From Prorocentrum cordatum (taxonomy: Eukaryota; Sar; Dinophyceae; Prorocentrales; Prorocentraceae), in contig CAUYUJ010016072.1 in assembly GCA_963575745.1 (NCBI GenBank), positions 298,501 through 362,500 of the forward strand: DNA of 64,000 nucleotides, given 5' to 3'. Every line of letters starts with the position of its first letter. Positions within the stretch are counted from its first letter, which is position 1. A program made the position numbers and the translations under genes. Below, one piece after another: positions 33,520 through 44,915 of the stretch. Below the pieces are notes generated by a model, which worked only from the letters and a program-made list of their open reading frames with translations, did not search any database and had not been told where the DNA came from.

Positions 33520-33662
33520 AAGTTGTTCGCGCTTCGCGCTTCGCGGTCCTCGTTCCTTCTCCCCCTCCTCCTCGTCCTCCTATTCTCCCTTTGGGAGGGC
33601 GGCGCGAGAGCGCGAAGTTATTCGCGCTTCGCGCTTCGCGCAGCGCGAAGCGCGAAGTTGGG
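33520..33662. repeat. TTCGCGC palindromes flanking a CT-rich spacer
   Basis: GAAGTTGTTCGCGCTTCGCG at about 33519 is repeated near 33616 as GAAGTTATTCGCGCTTCGCG. The second copy continues into a perfect hairpin, CTTCGCGCTTCGCGC-A-GCGCGAAGCGCGAAG. Confidence 0.75.
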
Positions 33663-34585
33663 AGCCCTAGATTTTGAAGAAGCATGGGCGAGTTACCCAT
33701 GGGTTTGGCCCCCATGCTTGATTCTCGCTCGGGCTTTCCTCGGTGACGCGCTAGTCCTCCCTGTTCTCTCTGGGCGGGCTCCCCCTTGCCGCGAGGAAGA
33801 GGGCTCCTGGAGAGGTTTACGTTCAGGATTCCCGAGGAGTTTGAACGTTGCCGATGGATCCAGCCCCCATCTCTCTTTAGTAGCTTGTTTGGTGCCTGTT
33901 CAGTGCCACCGTCGACGTCCTCCCCGCTGTCATGTTTCCTTTTTCTGTCACTTCCTGTTATTTGAATCCTTCTCGCCTACATCATGTATGCGGTTGGGGT
34001 GTTTTGTTGGGATAGTTAGTGTTTGCGTTCTCCGTATATCTGCCTTCCGCGTCCTTTTCCCGCCTCCTTTTTGTTTGCGGGCCAGGCTTCAGAAGGCGAC
34101 GGTCGTGCAGAAGGCTTGCCCGCAGCAGGGTCTGAGTGCGCACTGCATGTTACGCTGGAGGCATTAGGGAGAGCGGATGGGAGTGGAGGAAGAGATTAGA
34201 GGGAGGGTCGCATCTTCGCTCCGCTCCCTTGGTGTTGTTGGCGCGGGCGCGCGACGCCTCTTTGCCCGTCCGTCTAAGGTGGTGCTTGACCTGGCGGAGG
34301 ACGAGGACTGAGTTCCTTGCGCGCCTCGCAGCCTACAGCGGGCGCTGCTCTGTGTGCTCCGCTCCTTGGGCCGCGCTTCTCTCTGGCCGACCCCCACCGG
34401 GCACCCCGCAGACCTCCGACGGCTCGGTCTCGTCAAGCCACCTGCCTCCTGAGCTGTCGACTCCATCGCCAGGACCGTCACGTTTTATCCCGGGTCATTG
34501 TCCGGTGGTCCCGAGGCCCAGGAGTCGCCTCCGGACGCCGAGTGTTGTGCTTCTCCTCACCCCCAGAAAAAAGCTCTGTCCAGCG
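33663..34585. other. no supported gene
   Basis: Mixed-composition DNA. The plus frame 33475-34167 begins inside the palindromic repeat and shows no domain. Confidence 0.4.
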
Positions 34586-34611
34586 TGAACCCCAAGCACT
34601 GAGCTCTTGCA

Positions 34612-34752
34612 CTCTCGATGTGCAACCTGCGTGGTGCAATCTGTGTATGATGCAACCTGTGTGTTGCGATATGAATGGTGCAATCTAGACGATGCAACCT
34701 GTGTGGCGCAGTCTATACGGTGCAACCTTCCTGGCGCAGCCTGTGTATGTTT
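34612..34752. repeat. about 15-bp tandem repeat (GTGCAACCTGTGTG)n
   Basis: Nine or so diverged units, such as TGCAACCTGCGTGG, TGCAATCTGTGTAT, TGCAACCTGTGTGT and CGCAGTCTATACGG. Confidence 0.75.
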
Positions 34753-34890
34753 CTACCAGGCCAGCCCTCGAACCATCTAGTCCGAGAAATCGGGGGAGAC
34801 CCCCTGGTGCGGGCGCAGCTTCGGGAAGCATCCAGCGCGGTGACCTCGGAGTCGCCAGAGGTCTGCGCATGCCCGGACTGCTCGGCACCG

Positions 34891-35192
34891 AGGAGGAGGA
34901 GGAGGAGGAGGAGGAGGAGGAGGAGGAGGAGGAGGAGGAGGAGGAGGAGGAGGAGGCCGCTCACCCATTTGAAGCTCACCTGCACCCGCGCCGCGTTCCT
35001 GCGGATGGCCGGCGGCGCGGTGGCGCGTCCAGAGCGACCGCTTCTCCTCCTGCTCCTGCTTCCTCTCTCCTCCCGCTCCTGCTCGCTTCTCCTCCACCCT
35101 CCTCCTCCTCCTCCTCCTCCTCCTCCTCCTCCTCCTCCTCCTCCCCCCTCCTCCTCCTCCTCCTCCTCCTCCTCCTCCTCCTCCTCCTCCCG
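34891..35192. repeat. (GGA)n and (CTC)n triplet arrays in inverted orientation
   Basis: (GGA)n at 34891-34955 and the complementary (CTC)n at 35097-35190 lie about 140 bp apart and could form a long cruciform or RNA hairpin. Shorter CTC runs follow at 35638-35662. Confidence 0.9.
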
Positions 35193-36200
35193 CCCTGCTC
35201 ATCTTCCTCCCTCCCTCCTCATCGCCGGCCCATGATGAAACCATGCGTCCATGGGTGAGGCCCCAGTGTCCAGGACCCGTTTCCTCCAGGACCTTTTCTT
35301 TCACGCCAAGTATCCTCCACCTCCGCCTCCTCAGTCCCCGCTTTCTTCTCCCCCTCCCCTCGGCGGTGGTGCGCCACGAGGGGGGCGACCTTCTAGGAGG
35401 GCGGAGGGCTTCTTTGGAGACAGGGGGCGTCCAAAAAGTCCTCCCGGCTTCCAAGATACCGTCGCAGAAGCTTCTGACGTTCTCTTGGAAGGCCCTCCCT
35501 CCCCCATGTGCCGTTCCGCCGCTTGGAACGGTGTTCTCGCTCCAGCGCAGGCCACGTTTTTGGATTCGAATCTTTGCTCGTAATTCCCGCCCCATCCTGT
35601 CTCTTGCTCCGCCTCCGCCTGCTTCTCCTGCTCTTGTTCCTCCTCCTCCTCCTCCTCCTCCTCTGCTGCCCGATCAGTGTCGTGGGCCCCCTGGGCGGCG
35701 CCCTTCTCTTCCTGCTTTGGGGAGGAGGGACGGGGGCCACCCAGGGCGCGACGGCGGCAGGAGAGCCCGAAGTCGCAGCTGGGGGCCCCTCGGAGGGAGA
35801 ACGGTGCGCTATCGACCAGACCTCCAGCGTATTGGAGGGGCCCTCGCCTGGCCCCGCGACCGTACATTGCTCAGCCAGGCACCTCAATAGCAGCAAAAGT
35901 GAAGAGGCGGGTGGATGAATGGAAGGTCCGCTACAGGTGACAGGGGTGAGGGCACGGCCATGTGCACCTCAGTGTTTGTTTGACAGCGCGTCATGGTCGT
36001 GCGGACTAAACATGCAGCCCGCATTGGTGCGAGAGCACGGCCCTTGAAGAAGGTGTGCGGAAGTCTCAGGCGATACGGTTACCAGACCGGGTGATCTAGG
36101 GAGGCGGTCCCAGGCTCCCCGTCCTTTTTTCATGGGGACCCTAGTTTTTCCTGTCGTTATTTTTCTGTTTAAGAGACGCCATTCCGCCGACCCCCAGAAG
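35193..36200. other. no supported gene
   Basis: GC-rich, CCT-biased. Overlapping frames on both strands at 35240-35920 have no domain or consistent codon bias. Confidence 0.4.
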
Positions 36201-36204
36201 AAGC

Positions 36205-37480
36205 GGGGAGTCCACGGTTGAGGCGTGGTGGGTTTCTTGGGCACTAGCTGGGCGTTTCGGGCTGTTTGTGGGTTTTTGCGGAGCCACTTGGAGGTAGTTT
36301 TGAAGCGTCTTGGGGCTCGTTTGGGGAGCCTCTTAGGGGCCTCTTGGGGCTTATTGGGGGCTTCTTTTGGGCCGCTTGGGGGCTTCGTGGAGCCTTGGAG
36401 GGGTCCTCTTTGGGGGGGAAGGATAGGATGTTCACTTCGCGTTCTCGATCTTTTCCTCTCTTGGGGCCCTCTTGGAGCGCTCTTTGGCCGTCTTGGAGCC
36501 CTCATGGGCCTGTATTGGGGTCCTCGTTGGGGCCGCTTGGGGAATTTGGGGACGGTCTACGAGTCCTCTTGGGGCGTCTCGGAGCGTCGGAAGCTTGAGG
36601 GGACGATGGCCCCAGAAACAATGAGACAAACCATTGATTTGTACCTCTCGGTGCCTTCTTGGAAAGGCTCTTAGGGCATCTCGAAGGCCTCCTTGGGGCG
36701 TCTTTGGGCGGAAGGCCAGGATTTTCGGTTCGTATGCCCTCTCGTGGGCTCCTTTTAAGGCCGTCTTGGGGCCCTCTTGGGCCGTCTTGGGCGCCTCTTG
36801 GGCCTTGGGGCCCTCTTGGAGGCCTCATGGGTTGTTTTGGGGGCCTCTTGGGGGCATCTCAGGGGTCCCTTGGGCCGTCTTGCAGCGTCGGAAAACAGAA
36901 AAGGCGAGAACGCCACAATTCATCAAACACCTCCGGAAAATCATGGATTATGGCCCCTCGGGCCCACTTGGGAAGACTCTTGTGGCGTCTCGAAGGCGCC
37001 TTGGGGCGTCTTGGAGCCATCGTAAGCGTTTTGGGCCAATCATTCAGCGATTCGGGATCGTCTTGGAACGTCTTGTGGGCCGCCTTGGGCACCTCTTGGG
37101 CCGTCTTGGGGCGCTCTTAGGCAGTCTTGGAGGCCTCCTGGGCTGTCTTGGGGGCCTCTTGAGGGTCGTGTGCCGTCCCGAAGCACAGAAAAGGCGAGAA
37201 CACAAACAATTTTCCCAAATCATAAGGTAACCATTGATTTGTGCCTCTCGGGGGCCTCTTGGGGCGTCTTGGAGCCATCGCAGCGTCTTGGGCCAATCGT
37301 TCAGCGATTCGGGCCCCTCTTTGAACGTTGTTTCAGGCCACGGAAGGCAGATTTGGAAGCTACGGAGTCTCCGGGGTGCGCCAGCGAGCCCCGACGAGCC
37401 CAGATATTCGGATACCCCTCCCTCAAAGGTAGTTTTGGAACTCGAGGGATGGGGGCAGTGCAATGGGGGGCAGCCGACCA
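36205..37480. repeat. CTTGG-rich body with three hairpin-core copies
   Basis: Three successive units of about 290 bp, each ending in a core: about 36588-36655 (AAACCATTGATTTG), 36889-36965 (AAAATCATGGATTATGG) and 37175-37255 (TAACCATTGATTTG). The cores share AGAAAAGGCGAGAAC upstream of the palindrome. No gene. Confidence 0.75.
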
Positions 37481-40090
37481 TCTCACGCGCCTTCTCACCC
37501 CCGGCAAGCGGGGGTCGGCGGACTATGATGAATTAGGGAACAAAGAGCTGAGGATGAAAAGCCAGTCCCAGGGAAAGGGCTGGGAGTTCTGGGGAGTCCG
37601 TATCGGAAAGGCAGTACGTCGGACCTCTCGTTACCGATTCCAAGTTGTCTGATCAGACCCCTCCACGCATCAACCCTCCCGACCATCCGTTCTGGACCCC
37701 CCCACGCGATCTGGACTTTCCCACGCCCCGCGAACGAAAACAGCCTGTCTGTTCAAGCTCGCCCCACCCGCCACACGCGATCCACCTCTACCATGTTTTT
37801 GTTCAACAACTCGGAGTACCCTTCCCTCATTTCCAGAGGCCCTCTGAGGGCCTCCGAAGGCCCCCGAAGCATCGTTGGCATCGACGACGCCGTCGGCGGC
37901 GGCGGCGTCGACGAAGCTGCTGACGACGTCGACGGCGTCGCCGTCGCCGTCGTCGTAGTCTGCGTCGACGTCGCCGTCGGCGTCGCCGTGGGGCCTCGCC
38001 GCGCCTTCGGGCCTCTCCGGCGGGCGCGCTCCGCCCTCTCCGCGCGCGCAGCCGGCTGCGACGGCCGTGTTTTGCCGCCCGGACGCGTCGCGCCCGCCGC
38101 GCGCGAGGCTTGCGCGCGGCTGCGCGTGTCGACCCCGCCCCTCGTCGTCGAGCATCGCAGGCGATGTTTCTCCCCCGATCCCCGAGTTTCGCCCAAAAAG
38201 TTTGGCCGCTCAGAAACATGGAAAGACCCTGGGATACACCCCAGGGGGTGCTATTCGGACGCACCCCTAGCGAGGATGGGCACCCCCCCATCGTATATCC
38301 CAGGGTTGGGCCCCAAATTTCTGGTCCATTCGGAAACCCCACGAAGCCTGGGATAGGGGTCGACGTATCCCTTGTTAGAGCATATCCATACAAATATCCT
38401 CGCAATCTGGGCACCGCGTCGCGATCCAGCGGGCACTCTTGCTCCGGGGATGCGGACAGGTTCTTGGTCGGTCGGGCGCGAGCTGGCCAGGCAGAGGCGA
38501 ATCGAGAGAGGCGAAGCAGAGGAGGGAGCAAACGTTTCGCGCGGGCCACCCGCGCATGGAGTCGTTTGGAAACCGTTTTTGTTGCGGCCGAGGTGTCTAG
38601 GCCGCGTGGCGTGGCTGGCGACGTGGATCTGCGGGGGGCCTCCGAGCCTCCTGCGACCCATGGGGCCCCGCCCTGTGCCTTCCAGGATCCACGTTCTCTG
38701 GTTCCAGCGTCTTGAGCCTATCCGCGCCCTCGGGAGCTCATCGCCGCGGCCGCGTCCCCGTCGAGATTTTTTGGCCAGAACGCCCCATGGAGAGGTTCCT
38801 CGGCGACTCGAGCAGGGAATTCGCGCCAGAGACGTTGCCGAGTGTTCGGCGCCGTTCCCAGGACATGGGGCCGTCCAACGAAGCGACTCGGGATGGGGCC
38901 GACGTTCGGGGGAAAGGGCCAGCTGCCCGAAACGATCGGGTCTTCGGCGGTTGGGGCCCACGTCTGGCTGCGCGCGCAAGTGGGTGGCGCGAGGGGGGAG
39001 GCCGTCTGAGAAGGGGGGGGGGCTTCTGAGAATGCAGGTGGTTGCCCGGAGCCTTTCCGGGAGGTCGGCGATGACGGTGCCGGGGGAGACGTCGGCAACC
39101 ATCTCCATTGCAGACACGTGTGATAGTTTAGTGAAGTTTTCTCGATCGACACGTTTCAGAGCACAGTGGTTGATGTGAACGCATGCAAGACGTCGGCCCT
39201 CGGTGGCTTTCCTTGGACACCTTGGCTCGCGCCGCGCCGCCGATTCCGCAGGAGCCGTGGATTCCTCTCGTCTAAGGGTCGGTGACGTGGAAGTGTTTAC
39301 GCGTCATGCGTTCATTTGAGGGATAAACCCGGAGTCTGGCTCAAAAGGGGGCCCGCTTTGTTGCTTGGGGCTCTCTTTGGGAGTCTTTCGGGGGCTCCTT
39401 AAGGCTCCCCTGGGGACACATTGGAGGTCTAGGAGGCCATCTTGTGTGGAGGGCTTCACAGGGCTCCTCTGAGTTCCCCCTCTCTGAGTCCTCCTAATTA
39501 GGGCCCTCATGGGTGCCTCTTGGGATATCTCGGAGGCCTCTAGGGCCACCGTAGGCCCTCTTGGGGCGCTCCTCGGAGGTCGTGCTTCCGGTCTGATTGG
39601 GAAGGCCAGATTGGGCGCCCAAACGTTCGAGAATATTGTAATTCGTTGATCCGTTTAAAGCCTTCAGGACATCTATGCGGTTTCCTTCTGGGAGGCCCTG
39701 TTGGGATCATATGGGGGCCGCCTTTGGGTATCTTGGGAGCTGCTCTTGCCGCGTTTAGGAGACGTTCTGAGAGACCTGTGAAAACCGTCTTGGAGCGATC
39801 GGGTGAACTGCCTGCGTGCCTGCGAGCACTTCCAGGGCAGATAAGTCCGCCGAGTCGGTTGACTAGGACCCCCCTCCCTTCAAATTGGCCGGGCCGGGCC
39901 GGGCTCTCACTGCGAGGACCCAAAGAGGTCGGGCGAATTTTAGCGCACATCATAACAAAGAGCGATTGCCCGCCTCATTCTCTAAACTGCGCAAGGATAG
40001 CCTAACAAATCAGTCGGTGCGTAGGCTCCCGTGGCATCACATAGCTGTCCATGTTCCTTTCTTGTTATCCCTGTCACCCTTATCCTAGAT
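37481..40090. other. no supported gene
   Basis: 37870-37990 is GTCGACGTCGCC-type low complexity. 38220-38360 holds two diverged copies of a CCTGGGATA..CCCC segment. 39330-39740 is a weak CTTGG-type body. The long frames at 38110-39180 on both strands have no recognised domain. Confidence 0.4.
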
Positions 40091-40109
40091 CTAAGTATCC
40101 CTATCCCTA

Positions 40110-40210
40110 GATCCCTAGCCGTGTATCCCAATCCCGATCCCGATCCCCGTGGCCCCCTATCGTACTTGTGTAGAGCTGTTTAGGATGTTCTGCCACAGGG
40201 GTATCATGTT
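40110..40210. repeat. dispersed repeat, copy 1 (pair at 57055-57180)
   Basis: GATCCCGATCCCCGTGGCCC.. followed by AGCTGTTTAGGATGTTCTGCC and ACAGGGGTATCATG matches 57075-57172, where the second part reads AGCTGTTCAGGGTCGTCTGCC and ACAAGGGTGTCATG. Confidence 0.7.
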
Positions 40211-40559
40211 AATGGAGTGTTTGACATCGGCATGATGAGAGAAACCGTGTCCAGGTGTTGCAATGATCCGCGCATGCGCGCACGGTTTGATGCGGCGCCC
40301 CACATTGTAGAAGTTGCAAGGGTGTTTTGCGAAACGCGTGTCATATCAACGATTGCGCATTGCACGGAAATATTTGGCTTGGGTGAAAGGGCGAGCCGAG
40401 CTTGTGTGTCCAGGGACAATCATACGAAACAAAGATGATGAACGATCGTGCGTACCAAATTTTTAAAAATGCGCGGCGTGGATGTAAGCCATGCCTCGGC
40501 ATGGAAATACATTCGAACTTTCTGCAGAGTAAGCGTTCTATGCAATCAGAGGTTTTAGG

Positions 40560-41300
40560 GCTCATCCTCGTCTTACATGTTGTCTCCCCTCATCATTCGT
40601 CGCCTTTCGGCGACCATTTTCCTTGCCGTCCTCTTCGGGCTGGTCCTCTCCACCTTCCTCCTCTATCGCTCCCCCCCCCCCGCCCGCCCCTCCCTCCCCT
40701 CTTCCAGCTTCCTCCTCCATCTCCTCCATCCTCTGCGGCAGACGAGTTCCCGTCATCTCTACGCGGTCCAACCAGCCCGCCCGCGTCGCCTCGCCTGGGG
40801 GTGTGCGCGGTCACGACGGCCGACGGCCGTGCGGCGGGCGGGTGCTCGCCGTCCTGAGGCGCGGGCTGGCGGCGTGCGGCTGCCGCGCCCCCGCGGACCG
40901 AACGCTGCGCCCCAGCGGCGGGGCCTCGTCCCCCCCGTTGCGGCGCCGAGGGTGGTGCGAGAGAGTCGGGACGATGTGGTGCATCAAAGTGACGCCTCGT
41001 TTGTTCCAGGGGCCTCGGTGCCACATCTGCCTCCGCCCCCCGCCCCTCCCGTAGTCGTTCTTCCCCTCCACAGCATGCCTCCCTGCCTCCATCCCCATCC
41101 ATCCATCCCTCCCCCCCCGCGTCTCCCAATCCCTCCCCTTCTGTCCCTCCACTTCTACATCGCGCGCCCGCCCCCTTTCCCCTTTCATCCCCCCCCACTT
41201 ACTCCCGCTCCCCCCCAACCCCTGCCCCGTGCTCCCGCCCCGTCCTCCTGCCCCGTCCCCGTTGCCTTCCCCCCGTTCCCCCGCCCCTGCCACTTGGAGT
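40560..41300. other. C-rich stretch, no supported gene
   Basis: CCTCC- and CCCC-rich DNA (40670-40740, 41030-41290). Proline-rich frames follow from composition. Confidence 0.45.
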
Positions 41301-41517
41301 GGGCGACGCGGAGGTGGGCGGCGGGCGCCCTCCCGCGTTCCCCCCCCGCGGCCCAGGGATCAACCCGGAGATGCTGTGCAGCACCTCCATGCCTCCGCCG
41401 GAGCCGCGCCGCCCGTGCCCGAAACTCTCTCTGCAGCCGCTTCCCGTGATACCCAAACGTGTTGGGAACATCAGGGTGGCGAAGCGTATATGGTCGAGAT
41501 CCCAGGGGCAGGAAGGC

Positions 41518-41580
41518 GGAGGAGGAGGAGGAGGAGGAGGAGGAGGAGGAGGAGGAGGGAGGAGGAGGAGGAGGAGGACC
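41518..41580. repeat. (GGA)n triplet array
   Basis: About 20 GGA units, followed 110 bp later by the complementary CTC array. Confidence 0.95.
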
Positions 41581-41687
41581 CTCTGCCTTTTCAGCGTGTG
41601 CAGTCAGACGGCGTGTGCCTGCCCCCCGCCCGGGGGGGCCTCTTGGCCTGCCCGCGGGAGGGCGCGGAGCGGCCGCAGCCCAACCCT

Positions 41688-41916
41688 CCTCCTCCTCCTC
41701 CTCCTCCTCTCCTCCCCTCCTCCTCCCCTCCTCTCGTCCTCCTCCTCGTCCTCCTCCTCGTCCTCCTCGTCCCTCCTCGTCTCCTCGTCCTCTCCTCGTC
41801 CTCCTCCTCCTCCCTCCCTCCTCCTCCTCCTCCTCCTCCTCCTCGTCCTCCTCCTCGTCCTCCTCGTCCTCCTCGTCCTCCTCGTCCTCGTCCTCCTCCT
41901 CCTCCTCCTCCTCCCC
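41688..41916. repeat. (CTC)n/(CTCGTC)n triplet array
   Basis: CTC units with frequent CTCGTC interruptions for about 230 bp. It opposes the GGA array at 41518. Confidence 0.92.
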
Positions 41917-42121
41917 GCTTCCTCTTCACACCGCAGTTCTGCACCGCGTTGTCGCTGCCCGACTGCGCGTTCTGCTACCCTGGGACCCGGAAGCCGTTTG
42001 TCTCCTCGGCGTTCGTTTGGTGCGTCTTCTTCGCGTTGACCACGCCCGTCTTTCGGTTTCGTTCACGCAGCTCCTTCTGGGTTGCCTGCTCGTTTCTCTA
42101 TGTCCGTGGTGGCCGTAGGGG

Positions 42122-42285
42122 TTCAATGACTTCGAGTTCGACGTACGTGCCTGGAAAAAGTACGTCGCGGAACGCCCGTATGGTTCCGCTGTTCTGGCTG
42201 CCGCATGGCTGCTGGGAGTTCGTGGCTTACCGGCCGTGTGCACGCCCTGCGTTACCGGGTGCCGCAGTTCTGCTTGACGTGGCTA
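42122..42285 (+). CDS. possible exon of an unrecognised gene
   Basis: One plus frame reads FNDFEFDVRAWKKYVAERPY and on through an Ala/Leu/Val-rich, membrane-like segment to CTPCVTGCRSSA and a stop. Codon and amino-acid use is more gene-like than the surroundings. It lies directly upstream of a copy of the A-rich element that forms intron 1 of the SET gene (42292-42450), so it may be an exon interrupted by that element. It matches no family I know, and no partner exon was identified to the right. Confidence 0.25.
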
Positions 42286-42288
42286 TGA

Positions 42289-42450
42289 TACAGGAGGGGA
42301 AAAACACACAGACACAATGAATCATCGATTCCCAGGAAAAGATGGGAAAGTATGGGAAGTGGGGGGGAAGACAAAAACCCAGAAAATATTGGAAAATATG
42401 GGGAATCCTTTTGTTTGTGTGTATTTATTTGTGTGTCCCAGTTTCCCTTT
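42289..42450 (+). mobile_element. A-rich introner-like element, copy 1
   Basis: CAGGAGGGGAAAAACACACAG .. AGTGGGGGGGAAGACAAAAACCC .. TTTGTGTGTATTTATTTGTG TGTCC. It matches the first intron of the SET gene over its whole length. The ends are imperfect inverted repeats of A/C-rich against G/T-rich sequence. CAG occurs at both outer edges (42289-42292 region, and just after TGTCC), consistent with a 3-nt target duplication. Strikingly AT-rich against its surroundings. Confidence 0.6.
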
Positions 42451-42589
42451 AATGATACTGGTGTGTGTTGCCCCACGTTCCATTCTGGCCGCGTTGCGCC
42501 CAGTTCCGCTCTGAGCCGGGCGCCGCTCGCTTCGCACGGCGGCCCGTCTTAGCTCGCACGGCGTTCGGCTCGTCTTCGCGCGCCCGCGT

Positions 42590-43130
42590 GCCAAAAACAT
42601 ACCTTTGGAGAGCTGGCGAGAAAAAGGGACGAAGAGACACACATAGTGAAACAAAGCGGGCAAGCAGGGTGAACAGAGAGAACTCTGGAGCCAGGGAGTG
42701 GCCTTGGAGTGCCTCTTCGGGCCATCCCTGGGACCCGCGCGGGGGCGAGGGAGGAGGAGGAGGAGGAGGAGGAGGAAGAGGAAGAGGAAGAGGAGGAGGA
42801 GGAGGAGGAGGAGGAGGGGAGGAGGATGAGGAGGAGCAAGACGGCGTCTACGACGACCACGACCACGACCACGACCACGACGACGACGACGACGACGACG
42901 ACGTTGACGTTGACGTTGACGCTGACGACGACGTTGACGACGACGACGACGACGACGACGACGAGGAAGAGGAATAATAATAGGAAGAGGAGGAGGAGGA
43001 GGAGGAGGAGGAGGAGGAGGAGGACGGAATACATTATAAGGAAGACGCTAAGGGCAAAGACGAGGAGGAGGAGGAGGAGGAGGAGGAGAAGGAGGAGGTG
43101 GAGGAGGGCACGAGGACAAGCCCCAAAATC
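42590..43130. repeat. composite-repeat head with GGA and GAC triplet arrays
   Basis: The head (GACGAAGAGACACACATAGT .. AAACAAAGCGGGC) matches 20245-20275. It is followed by (GGA)n at 42750-42835, (GAC)n at 42850-42962 and (GGA)n at 42985-43100. Poly-acidic and poly-Val frames are artefacts. Confidence 0.85.
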
Positions 43131-43640
43131 GCTCTTTGGAGTCTTCTTGGCTCTCTTTTGGGAGATCGTGGGGCCCTATTGGGGCTGTTTTAGGGGGTCC
43201 TGGAGCCCTCTTGGAGCTCCCTTGAGGGTTGCTTTGGAACCCTGAGAAGTTTTTTGGGGCTATCGTGGAGCGCGTCGGTGGAAAAAAAAGTGGGGTCGTA
43301 CCGCCAGGTCCCCACTTCGGGGCCCTCTAAATTGCCCCTTGGGGCACTCTTGGGGGGATCTTATGCGCTCTGGGGACCGCTTGGAGGACCTCTTGAGCCT
43401 TTCTCGGGGCTCTCTTGGGCAATCTGGGGGCCGCCTTCAGGCTTCAAAAGCGCATCGGAAGCGAAAGGGGGATAAGGCCAAATTCATGCATGTTCAACAG
43501 AAATCACTGAATGGTGTTGGCTTCTTGGGGGGGTCCCAAGGGGTCTCCGACAACATGTTGAACCATATTGTGGCCTTCTTGGGGTCACTTGGAGGCATGT
43601 CGGAAGGCAACGCCATCTAACCTGGGCCATCGTGCAGGCC
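43131..43640. repeat. CTTGG-rich body with hairpin core
   Basis: Degenerate CTCTTGG words; core remnant at about 43456-43530 (GGAAGCGAAAGG .. AAATCACTGAATGGTGTTGG). Confidence 0.65.
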
Positions 43641-43699
43641 ATCTTGGAGCATGGGAGGCCTTCATGGAGCCACTTTGGACGAAAACGTATTCTATGCCA

Positions 43700-43805
43700 C
43701 ATAGCGGGGAGCGTATCCCTCCCCGAAGGGAAGAGAGTATTGGAAGAGGAAAGAAAGATACACTATCGCTGGACCACCTTAGCCCACAGGGATGGTGGGA
43801 TTTCC
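43700..43805. repeat. two-hairpin tail element, diverged copy 3
   Basis: CCCTCCCCGAAGGGAAGAG, then GGACCACCTTAGCCC-ACA-GGGATGGTGGGATTT. The second stem and the GGTGGGATTT ending are conserved; the first stem is largely lost. Confidence 0.6.
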
Positions 43806-44820
43806 CGTCGTGATTTGGTTCGCGGCGCGAGGAGGGCTGGGTGGCCCCCCCTTTGGCCCCCAGCGTCCTTCACCCCTCCCCAGCCCCTATCCCAATCCCC
43901 CCCTTTCCCCCGCCCCCTCCCCCCCCCGCCGCTGCCGCCCACGCGCGCAGGACTGGGCTGGAACGACCACCGTGATGATGAGGAACATACCGAACAAGTG
44001 CGACCCGCCCCCCACCGCCGTGCGCGCGCTCCCCTGACGGGTCTGTTTGGGTGCTGGTCAGCGGTACGCGCTGGTCGTTGAAAGTAGGTGCTTTTGGATT
44101 CCCAGGTCCCAGTCTACTTCAGGCGACTTCCTGCTTCGAGAATCGGCACGCCTTTGCTGTGGTTTGTTATTCCCTGGGGGGGCCTGGACCCAATCAACTT
44201 AATCCGCCTTCCTACTTCATGTGTCTACGGTAGGTTCGTGCGGCGTTGGCGTGCCAGCGACGCTGGCGAAGGCGTTCAAGGTTAAATTCTGCGACGCGGA
44301 AGCACCGATGGGCACGGTAATGCAACTGGACAAGATTGAATTGAACCTTGAACGATCGAGGCCTCGATCAATTCAAGGTTGAACGATCGACGCGGTGTCA
44401 AGAACCTTTGCGCGCGCCGACGCCTCGCGAACCTATTGTACCTTCTTATTTCGACCGACGTGTAACCTGGGCCGCCCAAGTGGGGCCCGAGGGTCCCACC
44501 GCACGGCGACCACCCGATCGCAGCGGCGACGCCAGCGCGGGCGTTCGAGAGTGAACCACCCTCGGGGGCACGCGCGAGAGACGGGCCCTGGAACACAGGA
44601 CCTCCGAGAAAGGATGTCGCTCAAGGTCGGATTGCCCACAGGGTGTCAGGAAAGAGTTGCGCGCGGAGCAGAAAACACCATGGCCCCCATACCTCGCGTT
44701 TACGAGCATAGTTTCTTGGGTGTGGGGTATGTAGTCCTACCTCGTTCGGTTCCTTCCCCTGCTGTTTTTGCAACATGTGTCGCTGGCAGCCTCTGGGGGC
44801 CTCGGAGGACATCCAGGAAC
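43806..44820. other. no gene seen; fold-back repeat at 44336-44392
   Basis: TTGAACCTTGAACGATCGAG and CTCGATCAATTCAAGGTTGAA form a near-perfect palindrome of about 46 bp. Nearby GGCGTTCAAGGTTAAATTCTG (about 44271) and GGGCGTTCGAGAGTGAACC relate to repeats at 33150 and 49210. The remainder holds no convincing frame. Confidence 0.5.
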
Positions 44821-44821
44821 C

Positions 44822-44825
<4 letters not shown>

Positions 44826-44914
<89 letters not shown>
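44826..44914. repeat. (GAT)n array between direct repeats
   Basis: About 29 uninterrupted GAT units. CCAGGAACCTCTGGA lies immediately before (about 44812) and immediately after (about 44915) the array. Confidence 0.95.

Positions 44915-44915
<1 letters not shown>

Noticed and set aside
34777-35890. Long frames with poly-Pro, poly-Glu and poly-Ser runs
   Set aside because: They pass through GGA/CTC triplet arrays.
38110-39178. Frames of 200-290 codons on both strands
   Set aside because: No motif, no consistent codon bias, and mutually overlapping; not supportable as genes.
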